A stretch of DNA of 64,000 bases from an uncultured Bacteroidales bacterium (GTDB taxonomy: Bacteria; Bacteroidota; Bacteroidia; Bacteroidales; F082). Location of the stretch: NCBI GenBank assembly GCA_937906455.1, contig CALCYT010000033.1, positions 1 through 64,000 of the forward strand, read 5' to 3'. Numbering within the stretch: the first letter of the stretch is position 1; each line of letters opens with the position of its first letter. The notes below the pieces were generated by a model. The model was given only the letters and a program-made list of their open reading frames with translations, ran no database searches and was not told where the DNA came from. Shown here in pieces: positions 1 through 8,349 of the stretch. The position numbers and the translations under genes are program-made.

Positions 1-3000
1 ACGCTATGGCGTACCAGTTGGTGACGTCTTTGGCTGTCGCCGCTGCGATGCTCTTCTTTACTGTAGCATACGACTTAAATCCACTCACGAGCTGACCGCC
101 ATCTTCTATGACAAGCTGCGATGCCTGTGTGGTCCCGACTCCCTTGGTCGTTGTCAGAGTGTAGCCATTCGGTATTGTCAGCACATTGGATGTGGAGGGT
201 ACATATACATACAGTGCCGTGACATTACCGGATAGGCTGTAGGTATTGTCAACACACACCACGTCTGTTGATGAAGGCGTTGACCATGCCGATGTCTTAA
301 TATGACCATCATACTCAATATAGTTGGTAAACCGGCTCCATCCCGTGCGGGCTTCATAAGTTCCCGTTGTGCCATCAGGCACATATACGGGAATTGTGGT
401 AGTTATACCTGCAAAAGTATATTCATTACATTCTGTTGGCGGCGTGGCACATTTGCTTATTATTGCAGTAACGCCGCTACATCCATTAAAGGCACCTCCC
501 CAAATCTTACTTACTGCCCCTCCAATAATGATGGTACCGTCCAAGCCTGAACAACTGTTAAAAGCATAAGAGCCTATTGATGTCACACCATCCGGAATTA
601 TCAACGAGCCTGTAAGACCTGAGCAATTTGAAAAAGCATAGTTATCTATTGTTGTTATATTTTCAGATATTGTAAGTGTGCCGTTTAAACCTGAGCAATT
701 TGAAAAAGCATATCTGCCTAATGATGTGACAGATTTTGGAATCACCAATGAGCCAGTCAACCGTGTACAGCCGGCAAAGGCACTCTCCCCTATTGTTGTG
801 ACAGTGTTTGGAATGTTTATTGTTGTAAGATATTCACATTCATCAAAAGCATAAGAGCCTATTGTCAGCAATCCTGTCGGCAATTCCATCACTGTCAGTC
901 CATCGCACCAATAAAAGGCATAAGAACCTATTGATGTCACTCCGGCAGGAATTGTCATCGACTCTAATTTTGTACACTTGTAAAATGCGTAGTCTCCTAT
1001 TGATGTTATATCTGCCGGTAACACGACTGATGTAAGATTGGTGCAACCGTTAAAAGCATTGCCTTCTATTGTGGTAAGTCGCGTGAAATACTGCAGTTCG
1101 TCGAACGATGTGATAGTGGTGTTGTTTTTAAACACAGTGCCGAGGCTCGCCACCTGTGACGCCTCATAATAGCTGAGTTCGCCGTCATTGTCGGTGTCCC
1201 AGTTATCGACACACAGAGCCTTCACGTTGTCATCGGTAAACCCGATATCGTTAACTGACCTGAAATGAGCGACCAAATTATAGTCGTTTCTCACATTAAA
1301 TGTGTATGATATGTCTTTAGATACAATCTTGCCATTTTCATCTTTCCAGTTATCAAAATAGTAACCTGTCTCGGGTGTGGCTGTAAGGGTGCAGCTTGTC
1401 CCATAGTCCAAATCAGAGCTTGCTCCCGATACGGTGCCGGTGCCTGTGGGATTCACGGTGGCGGTGACGCTGAATTTGGTTGATTTGTCATATGTCTTGA
1501 TATACAATTCATTTCTATATGCCAGCCCCAATTTAGCAGTTGACGGTGCCGATGGGTCTATATCTGTGTCATTGTTCCAGTACATTGCAGAATAACTTAA
1601 ACCCGAAGCATCCACTTTAAAGTTTAAAGTTGTCGTTGCTGTACCTGTGTTGTCATCTACGACAAGCACCACATTTTTTGTCCCGTTGTATTCAAAGTAA
1701 TTGTCAAAGTCAACAATTGTCCAACCACTTGCCGCGACAGTCACCTCACCATCAAACACCTTATCGGAATCTTCCACGCATATATAATCGGATGTGCTGC
1801 TAAAGGTTGTTTTATCTGTATGCTTCATATATATTACAATGTCTCGTGTCAATGCGCTGGCAGTACTATTGAAAAACGCCACACTACCAAGTAAAACATT
1901 CACATCTCCCAATTGAGCATGAGTATAAATCTGCTCACTCATCGAATATTTATATGCCGTTGTAATAGGAAAATGTGAATTTGTCGTAGCTCCAGAGCCC
2001 ACATGAGTGCCTTCCATCGCCGTGAAGTTAGCCACATAGGTGCCGTCGCCGGTCACATTGAAAGTGTATGACATCTCCGTTGAGACGACATCGCCACCTT
2101 TTGTCCAGTTCACAAACACATAATTCTCATTAGGTGTGGCCGTCAGAGTACATGAAGCTCCATAGGCGTAACTGCCTGATCCTGTCACCGAGCCGTATGT
2201 ATCATTAGAAGATGAAGCCGTGATGGTATAATCTGCGGCAAACACCGCCTTGAGGTCTTGGTCATATTTTACTGCAAAAGTATATGCGGCATTCTCCGAA
2301 ACATTAAGTCCGTCAAGACTCCAGTAGCAGAAATTATAGTCTGATTTTGGTGTCGCTGTAACAGTCACATCGGTTCCATAAGCGCATGTACCCGTTTTCT
2401 CCACTGTGCCATAATCATCATTGTTTGCACTTACGTTGACCGTGAAGGTGGTGGTGGTACCGTTAGGATGCAGATTCAGCACTGCGTCGTTAGCCGCATT
2501 GTATTGTGATGAGGGGTTATAATTAAGCGCACCGATAGGGAAATAGCCGTTCTGACTGCCGCTATAGCCCCAGTTGATGTGGAAATAGTTGTCTGAGTTA
2601 TAGCCGTCGCACACAAAAGCATGGCCGCTCACGCCGTTGGCACCTGAATAATACATCGGATAGCCGTGGTTAAGACTTGAGCGCAGCTTCACTTTCCATA
2701 ACACCAATCCGTCGGCGGTATAATTGAGTTTGCTTAACTCCAATTCATCAGAATAGCCGAAATAGTTGGTGAAGGCTGTCGGCACGTCATCTGAATAGGC
2801 GCTGGAGCCATTGGCGCCATATCTCATATTCACCGCCACACCGGCATGATACATCAGCGTCGCCACAGCGTTGATTTGAGCTTCTGTGATTCCATCCAAC
2901 AATGTTGTGCCGTATCCGTCTGTCAACGCTACCGGCATGTTATCCCAGTCGTATGTCGTCGCGCTGAAATCGACGGTCAACGTTGGTTTTCCCGTTGAGG

Positions 3001-3631
3001 TATGCGAGCCTGTACCGGTGGCAGGGTGATTCCATTTTCTCATAATCTGGCTCATTGCGCAGGCGACGCATCCGGCATAGGTGTGGTTGCCGAGAGAGGG
3101 TGCTGTAGCTTCCGGGCAGAGGTTGTTATAGTAGATGCCCTGGTTCCATTCTATTGTTCCAAGCAGCGGTGAGACCACCACTTCAGCATCGCGGGTGTCG
3201 TTCAGACGTCCTGTCTGTTTCACCATCTCCCATTCATGCGCCGTCTTGTCAACAAGTATATGGTCGCCTTCCATGCCGTATTCAATCTGTCGGGCATAGT
3301 CGTTGAGCCACCACTGCATCTGCTCCGGCACGTTGTCGGCATCGAAAGGTCCCTCATCGGAGTAGCCAAGGATAGGTATCGCCACGTCCTGGGCGGCCAC
3401 GACAACGAAACCATGCTCCGTGCTGAAAATATAAAAAGCCGTCGCGCCCTTGTCGGTGTAATATGTTTCCGCAAGTTGCATGGCGGAAACGCTTGTCTTC
3501 ATGCCGACACTGGCGCTCAAATACTTAGCACCGATTTCACGTGCTGTCTGCTCATCAACAGGACCGGCCTTCACCGTCGTTCCCATCGCGACAAAAAACA
3601 CCATCGCTACCATTAAAAAAAGTCTTTTCAT
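1..3631 (-). CDS. C10-family cysteine protease with bacterial-repeat and BspA leucine-rich-repeat domains (3' end outside window)
   Basis: Secreted streptopain-like (C10) cysteine endopeptidase. The visible 1210 residues start at an ATG followed by a signal peptide (about 1-22) and a Spi-like inhibitory propeptide (about 25-120). The catalytic domain (about 150-375) has the nucleophile Cys188 in GCVACAMSQ and the catalytic His337 in SGHAFVCDG, followed by HINWGYSG. Next come two beta-type bacterial repeats (about 398-535), a spacer, a third repeat (about 720-790), an EF-hand-like DTDNDGELS segment (about 810-820), and nine BspA-type leucine-rich repeats with AF-x-x-C signatures (about 830-1060). 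The coding frame stays open at base 1, so the C-terminus, where a sorting domain might lie, is missing. It begins 52 bases after the Omp28-like gene with no promoter of its own visible, so cotranscription is likely. The catalytic pair suggests an active enzyme; substrate unknown. Confidence 0.88.
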   Translation of the reverse strand, partial: MKRLFLMVAMVFFVAMGTTVKAGPVDEQTAREIGAKYLSASVGMKTSVSAMQLAETYYTDKGATAFYIFSTEHGFVVVAAQDVAIPILGYSDEGPFDADNVPEQMQWWLNDYARQIEYGMEGDHILVDKTAHEWEMVKQTGRLNDTRDAEVVVSPLLGTIEWNQGIYYNNLCPEATAPSLGNHTYAGCVACAMSQIMRKWNHPATGTGSHTSTGKPTLTVDFSATTYDWDNMPVALTDGYGTTLLDGITEAQINAVATLMYHAGVAVNMRYGANGSSAYSDDVPTAFTNYFGYSDELELSKLNYTADGLVLWKVKLRSSLNHGYPMYYSGANGVSGHAFVCDGYNSDNYFHINWGYSGSQNGYFPIGALNYNPSSQYNAANDAVLNLHPNGTTTTFTVNVSANNDDYGTVEKTGTCAYGTDVTVTATPKSDYNFCYWSLDGLNVSENAAYTFAVKYDQDLKAVFAADYTITASSSNDTYGSVTGSGSYAYGASCTLTATPNENYVFVNWTKGGDVVSTEMSYTFNVTGDGTYVANFTAMEGTHVGSGATTNSHFPITTAYKYSMSEQIYTHAQLGDVNVLLGSVAFFNSTASALTRDIVIYMKHTDKTTFSSTSDYICVEDSDKVFDGEVTVAASGWTIVDFDNYFEYNGTKNVVLVVDDNTGTATTTLNFKVDASGLSYSAMYWNNDTDIDPSAPSTAKLGLAYRNELYIKTYDKSTKFSVTATVNPTGTGTVSGASSDLDYGTSCTLTATPETGYYFDNWKDENGKIVSKDISYTFNVRNDYNLVAHFRSVNDIGFTDDNVKALCVDNWDTDNDGELSYYEASQVASLGTVFKNNTTITSFDELQYFTRLTTIEGNAFNGCTNLTSVVLPADITSIGDYAFYKCTKLESMTIPAGVTSIGSYAFYWCDGLTVMELPTGLLTIGSYAFDECEYLTTINIPNTVTTIGESAFAGCTRLTGSLVIPKSVTSLGRYAFSNCSGLNGTLTISENITTIDNYAFSNCSGLTGSLIIPDGVTSIGSYAFNSCSGLDGTIIIGGAVSKIWGGAFNGCSGVTAIISKCATPPTECNEYTFAGITTTIPVYVPDGTTGTYEARTGWSRFTNYIEYDGHIKTSAWSTPSSTDVVCVDNTYSLSGNVTALYVYVPSTSNVLTIPNGYTLTTTKGVGTTQASQLVIEDGGQLVSGFKSYATVKKSIAAATAKDVTNWYAIA

Positions 3632-3660
3632 TTGTTTTTATTTTAAGTTAATCTCTTGTC

Positions 3661-3696
3661 TTCTAACGTCTAAGGTCTAACGACTAACGACTAATC
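3661..3696. repeat. degenerate short tandem array at a gene 3' end
   Basis: Imperfect copies of a taacgtctaa/taacgac unit. On the minus strand the array supplies the TAG stop of the Omp28-like gene (its last codons read into the array). Similar arrays occur at several other gene ends in this window. Confidence 0.65.
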
Positions 3697-5423
3697 AGAA
3701 CCTTCTGCGTTTTATCGTTCACTCTCACAAAATAAACGCCATTCTCTATCGAGGTGACGTCGATTTCTATTGTCTCATAGCCTTTCACCTCCGCCACTTT
3801 CTGTCCGATGGCGTTGAACATCTCCACAAGTTCTATATCCTTGCCTTCAACGTAGATCTTGTCATTGGCCGGATTAGGATATATTTTGAAGGAGCAGTCT
3901 GTCGGCTCGTCAACGCTCAGGTTTTGTTTTATCAAGAAGAGGTGTGCCGCCATATCTCCGAAAGAGCCGTCGCCTTCGAATATCTTCTCTCCGTTTTCGT
4001 CTTTGATATAATAATATCCTTCTCCATAGTTACAGCAGATGCCGTTGCCTGCCGAGTCATAAATCCTGAAGAGATAGCATTCGTTGGTTGGCACGTCGTA
4101 CACTGTGGTGAGGTTAGGCTGTGTTCCGCCTGAGCCTACGAGCTGCTGGTAAGGGCCTCCTTGCGCTATGACCTCGCCTGCCGAGTTGATGATGTCCCAT
4201 GTTGTCTGCTGTCCAAACTGGTCTTGAATGATATACACCTTCAGTGTTGTCGTGGCGCCATCCACTTCCACTTCGCCCCATTGGTCACATTCTGTCTCGA
4301 AGCTCCACGACGCCTCGTATGCCTCACCGTTCACTTCCGTGATGTCGAGTGTGCCGGTGAATGTACCGAAAGGAATCTCCATCTCAAAGCTAATATTAGT
4401 CTGTTCGCCTGACGCGAGTTCTCCGTCCCACTCAAACTCATGGGTGTCGCCTTCCACTGTGGCCGCGAATTTTATCGTGTTAAGCGGGTCTGTCCCGATA
4501 TTTGCCAAAACGCAGTTGAATGTCTTAGTGTTCCCGCATGAAGCAGTCAAGGCTTGCGACACGTTGTTTATCATAGGATAGATGGGCTGCTCTGTGATGG
4601 TAGTCTTCTCAAGCTCGCAAGCTGTGAGGATCGGGCGTGTGGGCGTGTTTTGGAAACGCTCCGACACCCAGGCGAGGAAGAAGATATGGTCGAGATTCAC
4701 CGTCACTCCGTTGGGGTTGCCTATGCTTTCAGGAATCTCGTATTCGTATGTCTTGGTAATCAAAGTGCCTTGCGTCGTCGGGGATATGGCATCGCCCCAA
4801 GCGCTTGTGGTTATAATGTCACGAAGGATGTGCATGTGCACATATTGCCCGTTGAGCCATTGTGTCGGATTATAGTTGCCATAGTCCGACTGTGAGCCGA
4901 GGATGCTGTCCTGAAGCATCGCCACCGTAAGATAGTTCTGGTCAACAGTGCTGTTTCCGGTGTAATAAACCTCAACAGTGATAGTAGCGATTCTTGTGTC
5001 GGGGTTTATTCTCACCACGCCTGCCACGTTACATTCCGACGCCTGGTTCATCTGGCTGTTAGCCTGTGAGTTCCACTGTCCGCGGTCGATGGCTGCCGAC
5101 GTTGTCCTGTTGACCACACCGCAAGGGTATCCGCTGATGCTGAAGCCGCCATGAATGGTGTTGCCGTCGGCGGTTATCATGTTGGGGTACGAAGTCTGTG
5201 CATAACCGCCGGCGTGTATGTTGATAGCCCAAACGCGCCCCGGGTTGTTGGCCATGATCTGGTTTGCGATACGATGGCCGTCGGTGCAATAGCCGCAACC
5301 GCGTCCGGTGAATTCCTCAAGGATAACGTTTCTGTTTGAAGGCTCAGTCGATACATATTGCTGTGCCTCAACAAAGTAAGTCATTGACAACAAGGCTATT
5401 AAAGCCAAAGTAAATTTTTTCAT
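3684..5423 (-). CDS. Omp28-related secreted protein with thioredoxin-like CxxC and T9SS type A sorting domain
   Basis: 579-residue exported protein. The start chosen is the ATG at 5423, which opens a clear signal peptide (MKKFTLALIALLSM...VEAQ); an upstream in-frame start at 5486 would lie upstream of the promoter. A thioredoxin-fold region follows with EEFTGRGCGYC (Cys43 and Cys46), as in Omp28-like proteins of Bacteroidota. The middle is beta-rich. The C-terminal 80 residues form a T9SS type A sorting domain (IYPNPANDKIYVEG ... GVYFVRVNDKTQKVLISR), so the protein is probably moved across the outer membrane and attached to the surface or released. It sits upstream of the C10 protease gene on the same strand with a 52-base gap. 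Whether the CxxC is redox-active is not known. Confidence 0.82.
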   Translation of the reverse strand: MKKFTLALIALLSMTYFVEAQQYVSTEPSNRNVILEEFTGRGCGYCTDGHRIANQIMANNPGRVWAINIHAGGYAQTSYPNMITADGNTIHGGFSISGYPCGVVNRTTSAAIDRGQWNSQANSQMNQASECNVAGVVRINPDTRIATITVEVYYTGNSTVDQNYLTVAMLQDSILGSQSDYGNYNPTQWLNGQYVHMHILRDIITTSAWGDAISPTTQGTLITKTYEYEIPESIGNPNGVTVNLDHIFFLAWVSERFQNTPTRPILTACELEKTTITEQPIYPMINNVSQALTASCGNTKTFNCVLANIGTDPLNTIKFAATVEGDTHEFEWDGELASGEQTNISFEMEIPFGTFTGTLDITEVNGEAYEASWSFETECDQWGEVEVDGATTTLKVYIIQDQFGQQTTWDIINSAGEVIAQGGPYQQLVGSGGTQPNLTTVYDVPTNECYLFRIYDSAGNGICCNYGEGYYYIKDENGEKIFEGDGSFGDMAAHLFLIKQNLSVDEPTDCSFKIYPNPANDKIYVEGKDIELVEMFNAIGQKVAEVKGYETIEIDVTSIENGVYFVRVNDKTQKVLISR

Positions 5424-5460
5424 GTTTTTATTTTTTAAACGATTAATATTTTTCGAGATG

Positions 5461-5468
5461 CAAAGATA
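5461..5468 (-). promoter_or_regulatory. Bacteroidota -7 box (TATCTTTG) for the Omp28-like gene
   Basis: Matches TAnnTTTG on the minus strand, 37 bases upstream of the ATG. The T-tract of the upstream ilvE terminator overlaps its -33 region. Confidence 0.7.
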
Positions 5469-5478
5469 AAAAAAAACA

Positions 5479-5509
5479 AGAAACACGTCTCAAAAAAAGA
5501 CGTGTTTCT
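5479..5509 (-). terminator. rho-independent terminator after ilvE
   Basis: 12-bp perfect stem (AGAAACACGTCT pairing with AGACGTGTTTCT), 7-base loop, then a long T run on the minus strand. It lies about 28 bases after the ilvE stop. Confidence 0.8.
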
Positions 5510-5536
5510 CGAAAAAAAAATTTACAACCTGTAAAT

Positions 5537-6559
5537 TTATATCTCAACTATGGTGTTCCATCCGAACTCGTCTTTCTCGAGGCCGGTCTGGATGCCACGA
5601 AGTTTCTTATAGAGTTTCCGGCTCCACGGGCCTGGTGTGCCGTCGCCGAACTGGTACGACTTGCCTGTCTCCGGGTCGTCGATGCGTGAGATAGGGCTTA
5701 TGACGGCTGCTGTGCCGCATGCGCCTGCCTCCTCGAAGGTTGACAGTTCTTCTTCTGCCACCGGACGGCGTTCCACCTTCATGCCGAGGGTCTCGGCAAT
5801 CTGCATCAAGCTCTTGTTGGTGATAGAAGGCAGTATTGACGTTGACTGAGGTGTGATGTAGGTGTTGTCTTTCACGGCGAAGAAGTTGGCGGCGCCGGCC
5901 TCATCGATATATTTCTTCTCTTTCGCGTCGAGATAGAACTCGCAAGCGTATTGTCCGCCGTGGCAGGCCTCGACGTGTGCGCGCAGTGATGCCGCGTAGT
6001 TGCCGCCGACCTTATAGATGCCTGTTCCGAGAGGAGCCGAGCGGTCGTATTTGCGTGTGATGACGTATGGGTTAGCCTGGAAACCACCTTTGAAGTACGG
6101 TCCCACCGGGGTGGCGAACACGATGAACAGATATTCGTCGGCAGGTTTCACGCCCACACGGGCTCCTGTGCCGATAATCAACGGGCGGAGATACAGAGAA
6201 GCACCGCTTTCGTACGTCGGGATGAAGTCTTTGTTAAGCTGCACGCATTTAATCATGGCTTCCTCGAATTTCTCCATCGGGAAACGAGGCATGCAGATGC
6301 CGTCGCATGACGACTGAAGGCGTTTGGCGTTCTCGTCGAGACGGAAGATACGCACTTTGCCGTCAACGCCGCGGTGAGCCTTCAAGCCCTCGAAAGCCTC
6401 TTGTCCGTAGTGAAGACATGTGGCTGCCATGTGAATGTTAATAGTTGTCTCAGAGCAGTACTCTAACTCGCCCCATTCGCCGTTTCTGTAGTAACAACGG
6501 ACGTTGTAATTCGTTGGATAATAACCAAATGGGAGTGATCCCCAATCGATGTTTTGCAT
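5537..6559 (-). CDS. ilvE: branched-chain amino acid aminotransferase
   Basis: PLP-dependent fold-type IV transaminase that interconverts Leu, Ile and Val with their 2-oxo acids, in the cytosol. The 340-residue length fits the long (eukaryote-like, BCAT II) subfamily. Visible hallmarks are the substrate-pocket segment HYGQEAFEGLKA (50-61), the PLP lysine K183 in GIYKVGGNYAASL, and the phosphate-binding region ACGTAAVISP near residue 275. The start ATG is preceded by an AT-rich leader and a good promoter; a strong terminator follows. It is monocistronic, away from other branched-chain genes, as expected for a general transaminase. Confidence 0.95.
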   Translation of the reverse strand: MQNIDWGSLPFGYYPTNYNVRCYYRNGEWGELEYCSETTINIHMAATCLHYGQEAFEGLKAHRGVDGKVRIFRLDENAKRLQSSCDGICMPRFPMEKFEEAMIKCVQLNKDFIPTYESGASLYLRPLIIGTGARVGVKPADEYLFIVFATPVGPYFKGGFQANPYVITRKYDRSAPLGTGIYKVGGNYAASLRAHVEACHGGQYACEFYLDAKEKKYIDEAGAANFFAVKDNTYITPQSTSILPSITNKSLMQIAETLGMKVERRPVAEEELSTFEEAGACGTAAVISPISRIDDPETGKSYQFGDGTPGPWSRKLYKKLRGIQTGLEKDEFGWNTIVEI

Positions 6560-6606
6560 GATAAAATATTTATTTTATGTTAGTAATTTCACGTTTTATC
6601 GGATTG

Positions 6607-6614
6607 CAAAGATA
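6607..6614 (-). promoter_or_regulatory. -7 box (TATCTTTG) for ilvE
   Basis: TAnnTTTG match on the minus strand 48 bases upstream of the ilvE ATG, with a TTTG about 17 bases further upstream. Confidence 0.7.
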
Positions 6615-6650
6615 CAAAATTTTATGATATACAAAAAATAATTTTATTTT

Positions 6651-7046
6651 TCATGCAAGCATCATTTCGCAGCGGTCGATTATACTGTTTGCAAGGCGGA
6701 AACCCTCGTCGCTGACACCTTTTGAATGATTTCCATCATAAGTCATTGACAGATGTAACGTTTCGTAACCGCTATTAACCAAGCCAAGTAATTTTTTGTC
6801 CCGTTTACTTACTGCGTCTTGATAATCTTTAATATCCACACGAGTCCGGCGGTCAGCTCTCACATGAAACACGGCATCAAGGGCCATAAGCACCCCAAGC
6901 CACAGGTAATTTCCGGCAGCACGCACATATTTTTCATCTTGATAAACTCTTGTCTCGACATCAAGTGCACCATTTTCATTTAATATTTTGCGCGCGTTAT
7001 CAACATATCGCCTCGCTTCTGAAATTGGATCATTTTTCTTTTTCAT
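6651..7046 (-). CDS. DUF5618-type small protein of unknown function
   Basis: 131 residues, no signal peptide, mostly helical and charged. It resembles the DUF5618 family of Bacteroidota: EARRYVDNARKIL at the N-terminus, a YVRAAGNYLWLGVLMALDA helix in the middle, then a Lys/Asp-rich segment and a C-terminal helix. The shape is like HEPN or four-helix-bundle proteins, but I see no catalytic motif, so that is only a guess. It has its own promoter at 7085-7092 and is not coupled to a partner gene. Confidence 0.65.
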   Translation of the reverse strand: MKKKNDPISEARRYVDNARKILNENGALDVETRVYQDEKYVRAAGNYLWLGVLMALDAVFHVRADRRTRVDIKDYQDAVSKRDKKLLGLVNSGYETLHLSMTYDGNHSKGVSDEGFRLANSIIDRCEMMLA

Positions 7047-7084
7047 AAAAATTCATTTTCAATTCTTTAAAAACTTTTTCGTTG

Positions 7085-7092
7085 CAAAGTTA
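7085..7092 (-). promoter_or_regulatory. -7 box (TAACTTTG) for the DUF5618 gene
   Basis: TAnnTTTG match on the minus strand, 38 bases upstream of the ATG. Confidence 0.6.
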
Positions 7093-7220
7093 CAATTAAA
7101 AACAAAACGGAGAGCCATCGCAAACTACTTTTTCCGTTTTTTACACTTTTTAACACAACTTGCAGAAAGATGAAATTTTTGTAAATAAAGTTTAACAATT
7201 ACTCCACAATACCTTAATCA

Positions 7221-7430
7221 CTTTAAAGCGGCGGCTTTAAAGCCGTTAAGGCCCTTAATGGCGTTAAGGCCCTTAAGGTAGCCGCTATTAAAGGCTTTAA
7301 TGGCGTTAGGGGCGTTAGCAGCGGCGACTTTAAGGGCAGCAGCGGCAGCTTTAAAGCCGTTAAAGCCCTTAATGGCGTTAAGGCCCTTAAGGTAGCCGCT
7401 ATTAAGGGCGTTAAGGCATTAGCGCAGTGA
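7221..7430. repeat. palindromic repeat region containing a 58-bp direct repeat
   Basis: Built almost wholly from the words ctttaaag, gccgttaa, ggcccttaa and ggcgttaa. A 58-base unit at 7234-7291 recurs at 7348-7405 with one difference; each copy contains palindromes such as TTAAGGCCCTTAA and GGCTTTAAAGCC. No plausible coding frame. The region would fold strongly as RNA or cruciform DNA. The rest of the gap between 7093 and 7457 is AT-rich and shows nothing I recognise. Confidence 0.85.
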
Positions 7431-7457
7431 GGAATCTCTGACTGAACTACAAAAAAA

Positions 7458-7479
7458 AGCCGCCTCTACCGAGGCGGCT
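7458..7479 (-). terminator. rho-independent terminator of the small secreted-protein transcript
   Basis: 9-bp stem (AGCCGCCTC with GAGGCGGCT), 4-base loop, followed on the minus strand by eight T (7451-7458). A second small hairpin (7481-7497, CCACTTC/GAAGTGG) precedes it and covers the stop of the 40-codon ORF. Confidence 0.8.
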
Positions 7480-7486
7480 CCCACTT

Positions 7487-7609
7487 CTAAGAAGTGGTAA
7501 CAAAAAAATCAAAAAACGTTTTATCTAATTTTACGCCCGAGCGCCCGCCCCGCCGCATCACCACGCCCGCCAGTGCAATAACCGTAATTGTCAATAATTC
7601 TCTCCTCAT
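7487..7609 (-). CDS. possible 40-residue peptide
   Basis: Small frame starting MRRELLTITVIALAGVVM, with a hydrophobic N-terminal half and an Arg/Gly-rich stretch after it. An AT-rich leader typical of translated starts in this group precedes the ATG, and a strong terminator follows the stop directly, so it is at the end of a transcript that probably also carries the 7789-8088 gene. No family recognised. It could be a small membrane peptide, a decayed gene, or non-coding. Confidence 0.35.
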   Translation of the reverse strand: MRRELLTITVIALAGVVMRRGGRSGVKLDKTFFDFFVTTS

Positions 7610-7750
7610 TTTTCTTAATCTTTTAAATTGTTAATTTTTAAATCCTAATTTTTTAACCTTTTTAATAACTGTTGTTTGCTGATTTGTCGTTGTTTCTGTC
7701 TTCGATACGGACGCGCCGATGGCACGTCCCTACAAGTCTGAACAACGCGC

Positions 7751-7790
7751 TGATTAACTGACTAACTGACTAACTGATCAACTATCTGTC
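7751..7790. repeat. tandem array of ctaactga units at a gene 3' end
   Basis: Several copies of an 8-base unit (actgacta) directly after the stop of the small secreted protein. On the minus strand it reads as repeated gttagtca and is rich in stop codons. Confidence 0.6.
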
Positions 7791-8088
7791 ATTTGCGTTT
7801 CCTCAGCACGGCGTGGCCTGCTCCCAATGCCGTCAGCAGCAGCAGTCCGCTCCCCAAGGGGGCATCAGTGGTGTTGAACGTCTCGTTCGACGAGCCGTAG
7901 CCGATGTAGCCCACCATGCCGAAGAACTCGTTGCCACCCATTGTACCCGCATCGCGGTTCGAGTAGTCACCGCCGGTATCACGGAAGAATCCGTCGCTCT
8001 GGGCGTTGGTTTTTGAAGGCAATAGCAATACCACTGCCATCGCCAGTGAGAGCGCCAGGACCCTGATTGTTTTTCTGTTTGTTTTCAT
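7789..8088 (-). CDS. small secreted protein with C-terminal membrane-anchor/sorting-like tail
   Basis: 99 residues. An N-terminal signal peptide (about 1-29, ending SKTNAQ) is followed by a short Gly/Asn-rich mature part and a tripartite C-terminus: APLGSG motif, a hydrophobic stretch (LLLLTALGAGHAVL), then RKRK. That layout matches CTERM-type sorting signals (PEP-CTERM, PID-CTERM) in which a conserved short motif, a membrane helix and basic residues direct processing. I cannot tell which sorting enzyme, if any, acts on it; none is encoded here. The gene has a long leader of about 255 bases with a hairpin, and is followed by a 40-codon frame and a terminator. Function unknown. Confidence 0.65.
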   Translation of the reverse strand: MKTNRKTIRVLALSLAMAVVLLLPSKTNAQSDGFFRDTGGDYSNRDAGTMGGNEFFGMVGYIGYGSSNETFNTTDAPLGSGLLLLTALGAGHAVLRKRK

Positions 8089-8165
8089 TTTTCGCTTGAT
8101 TTTTTGTTAATTTTATTGGTAAACTGTTTGAATGCTTGGTTCACGTCTGGTGAAAACAAAAAAAG

Positions 8166-8203
8166 TCACACCGCTCCGCTATGGAGGTGCGCCATAGTGT
8201 GGT
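8166..8203 (-). promoter_or_regulatory. hairpin followed by T-run in the leader of the small secreted-protein gene
   Basis: Two nested stems (CACAC/GTGTG outer, TATGG/CCATA inner, with an 8-base bulge on one side). On the minus strand eight T follow, as in an intrinsic terminator; on the plus strand a T run follows too. It lies about 80 bases before the ATG and downstream of the promoter at 8350-8357, so it may act as an attenuator, or else as the terminator of the methyltransferase gene upstream. Confidence 0.5.
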
Positions 8204-8349
8204 TTTTTTAATAAATTTTTGTAAGTCGCTGAGTGCTAACGAGTTATGTGCATTGGGGGGGATAAAATCAAACCGCAAAATGAATCTCCGTTCATTCCGC
8301 AGGTCGTCCCGCCATATTTCAGCTCTCTCATTGTCATTTTTTACGACTG

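Noticed and set aside
7221..7430. CRISPR array or integron-like attachment sites
   Set aside because: Only two copies of the 58-base unit, no unique spacers of even size and no integrase or cas gene.
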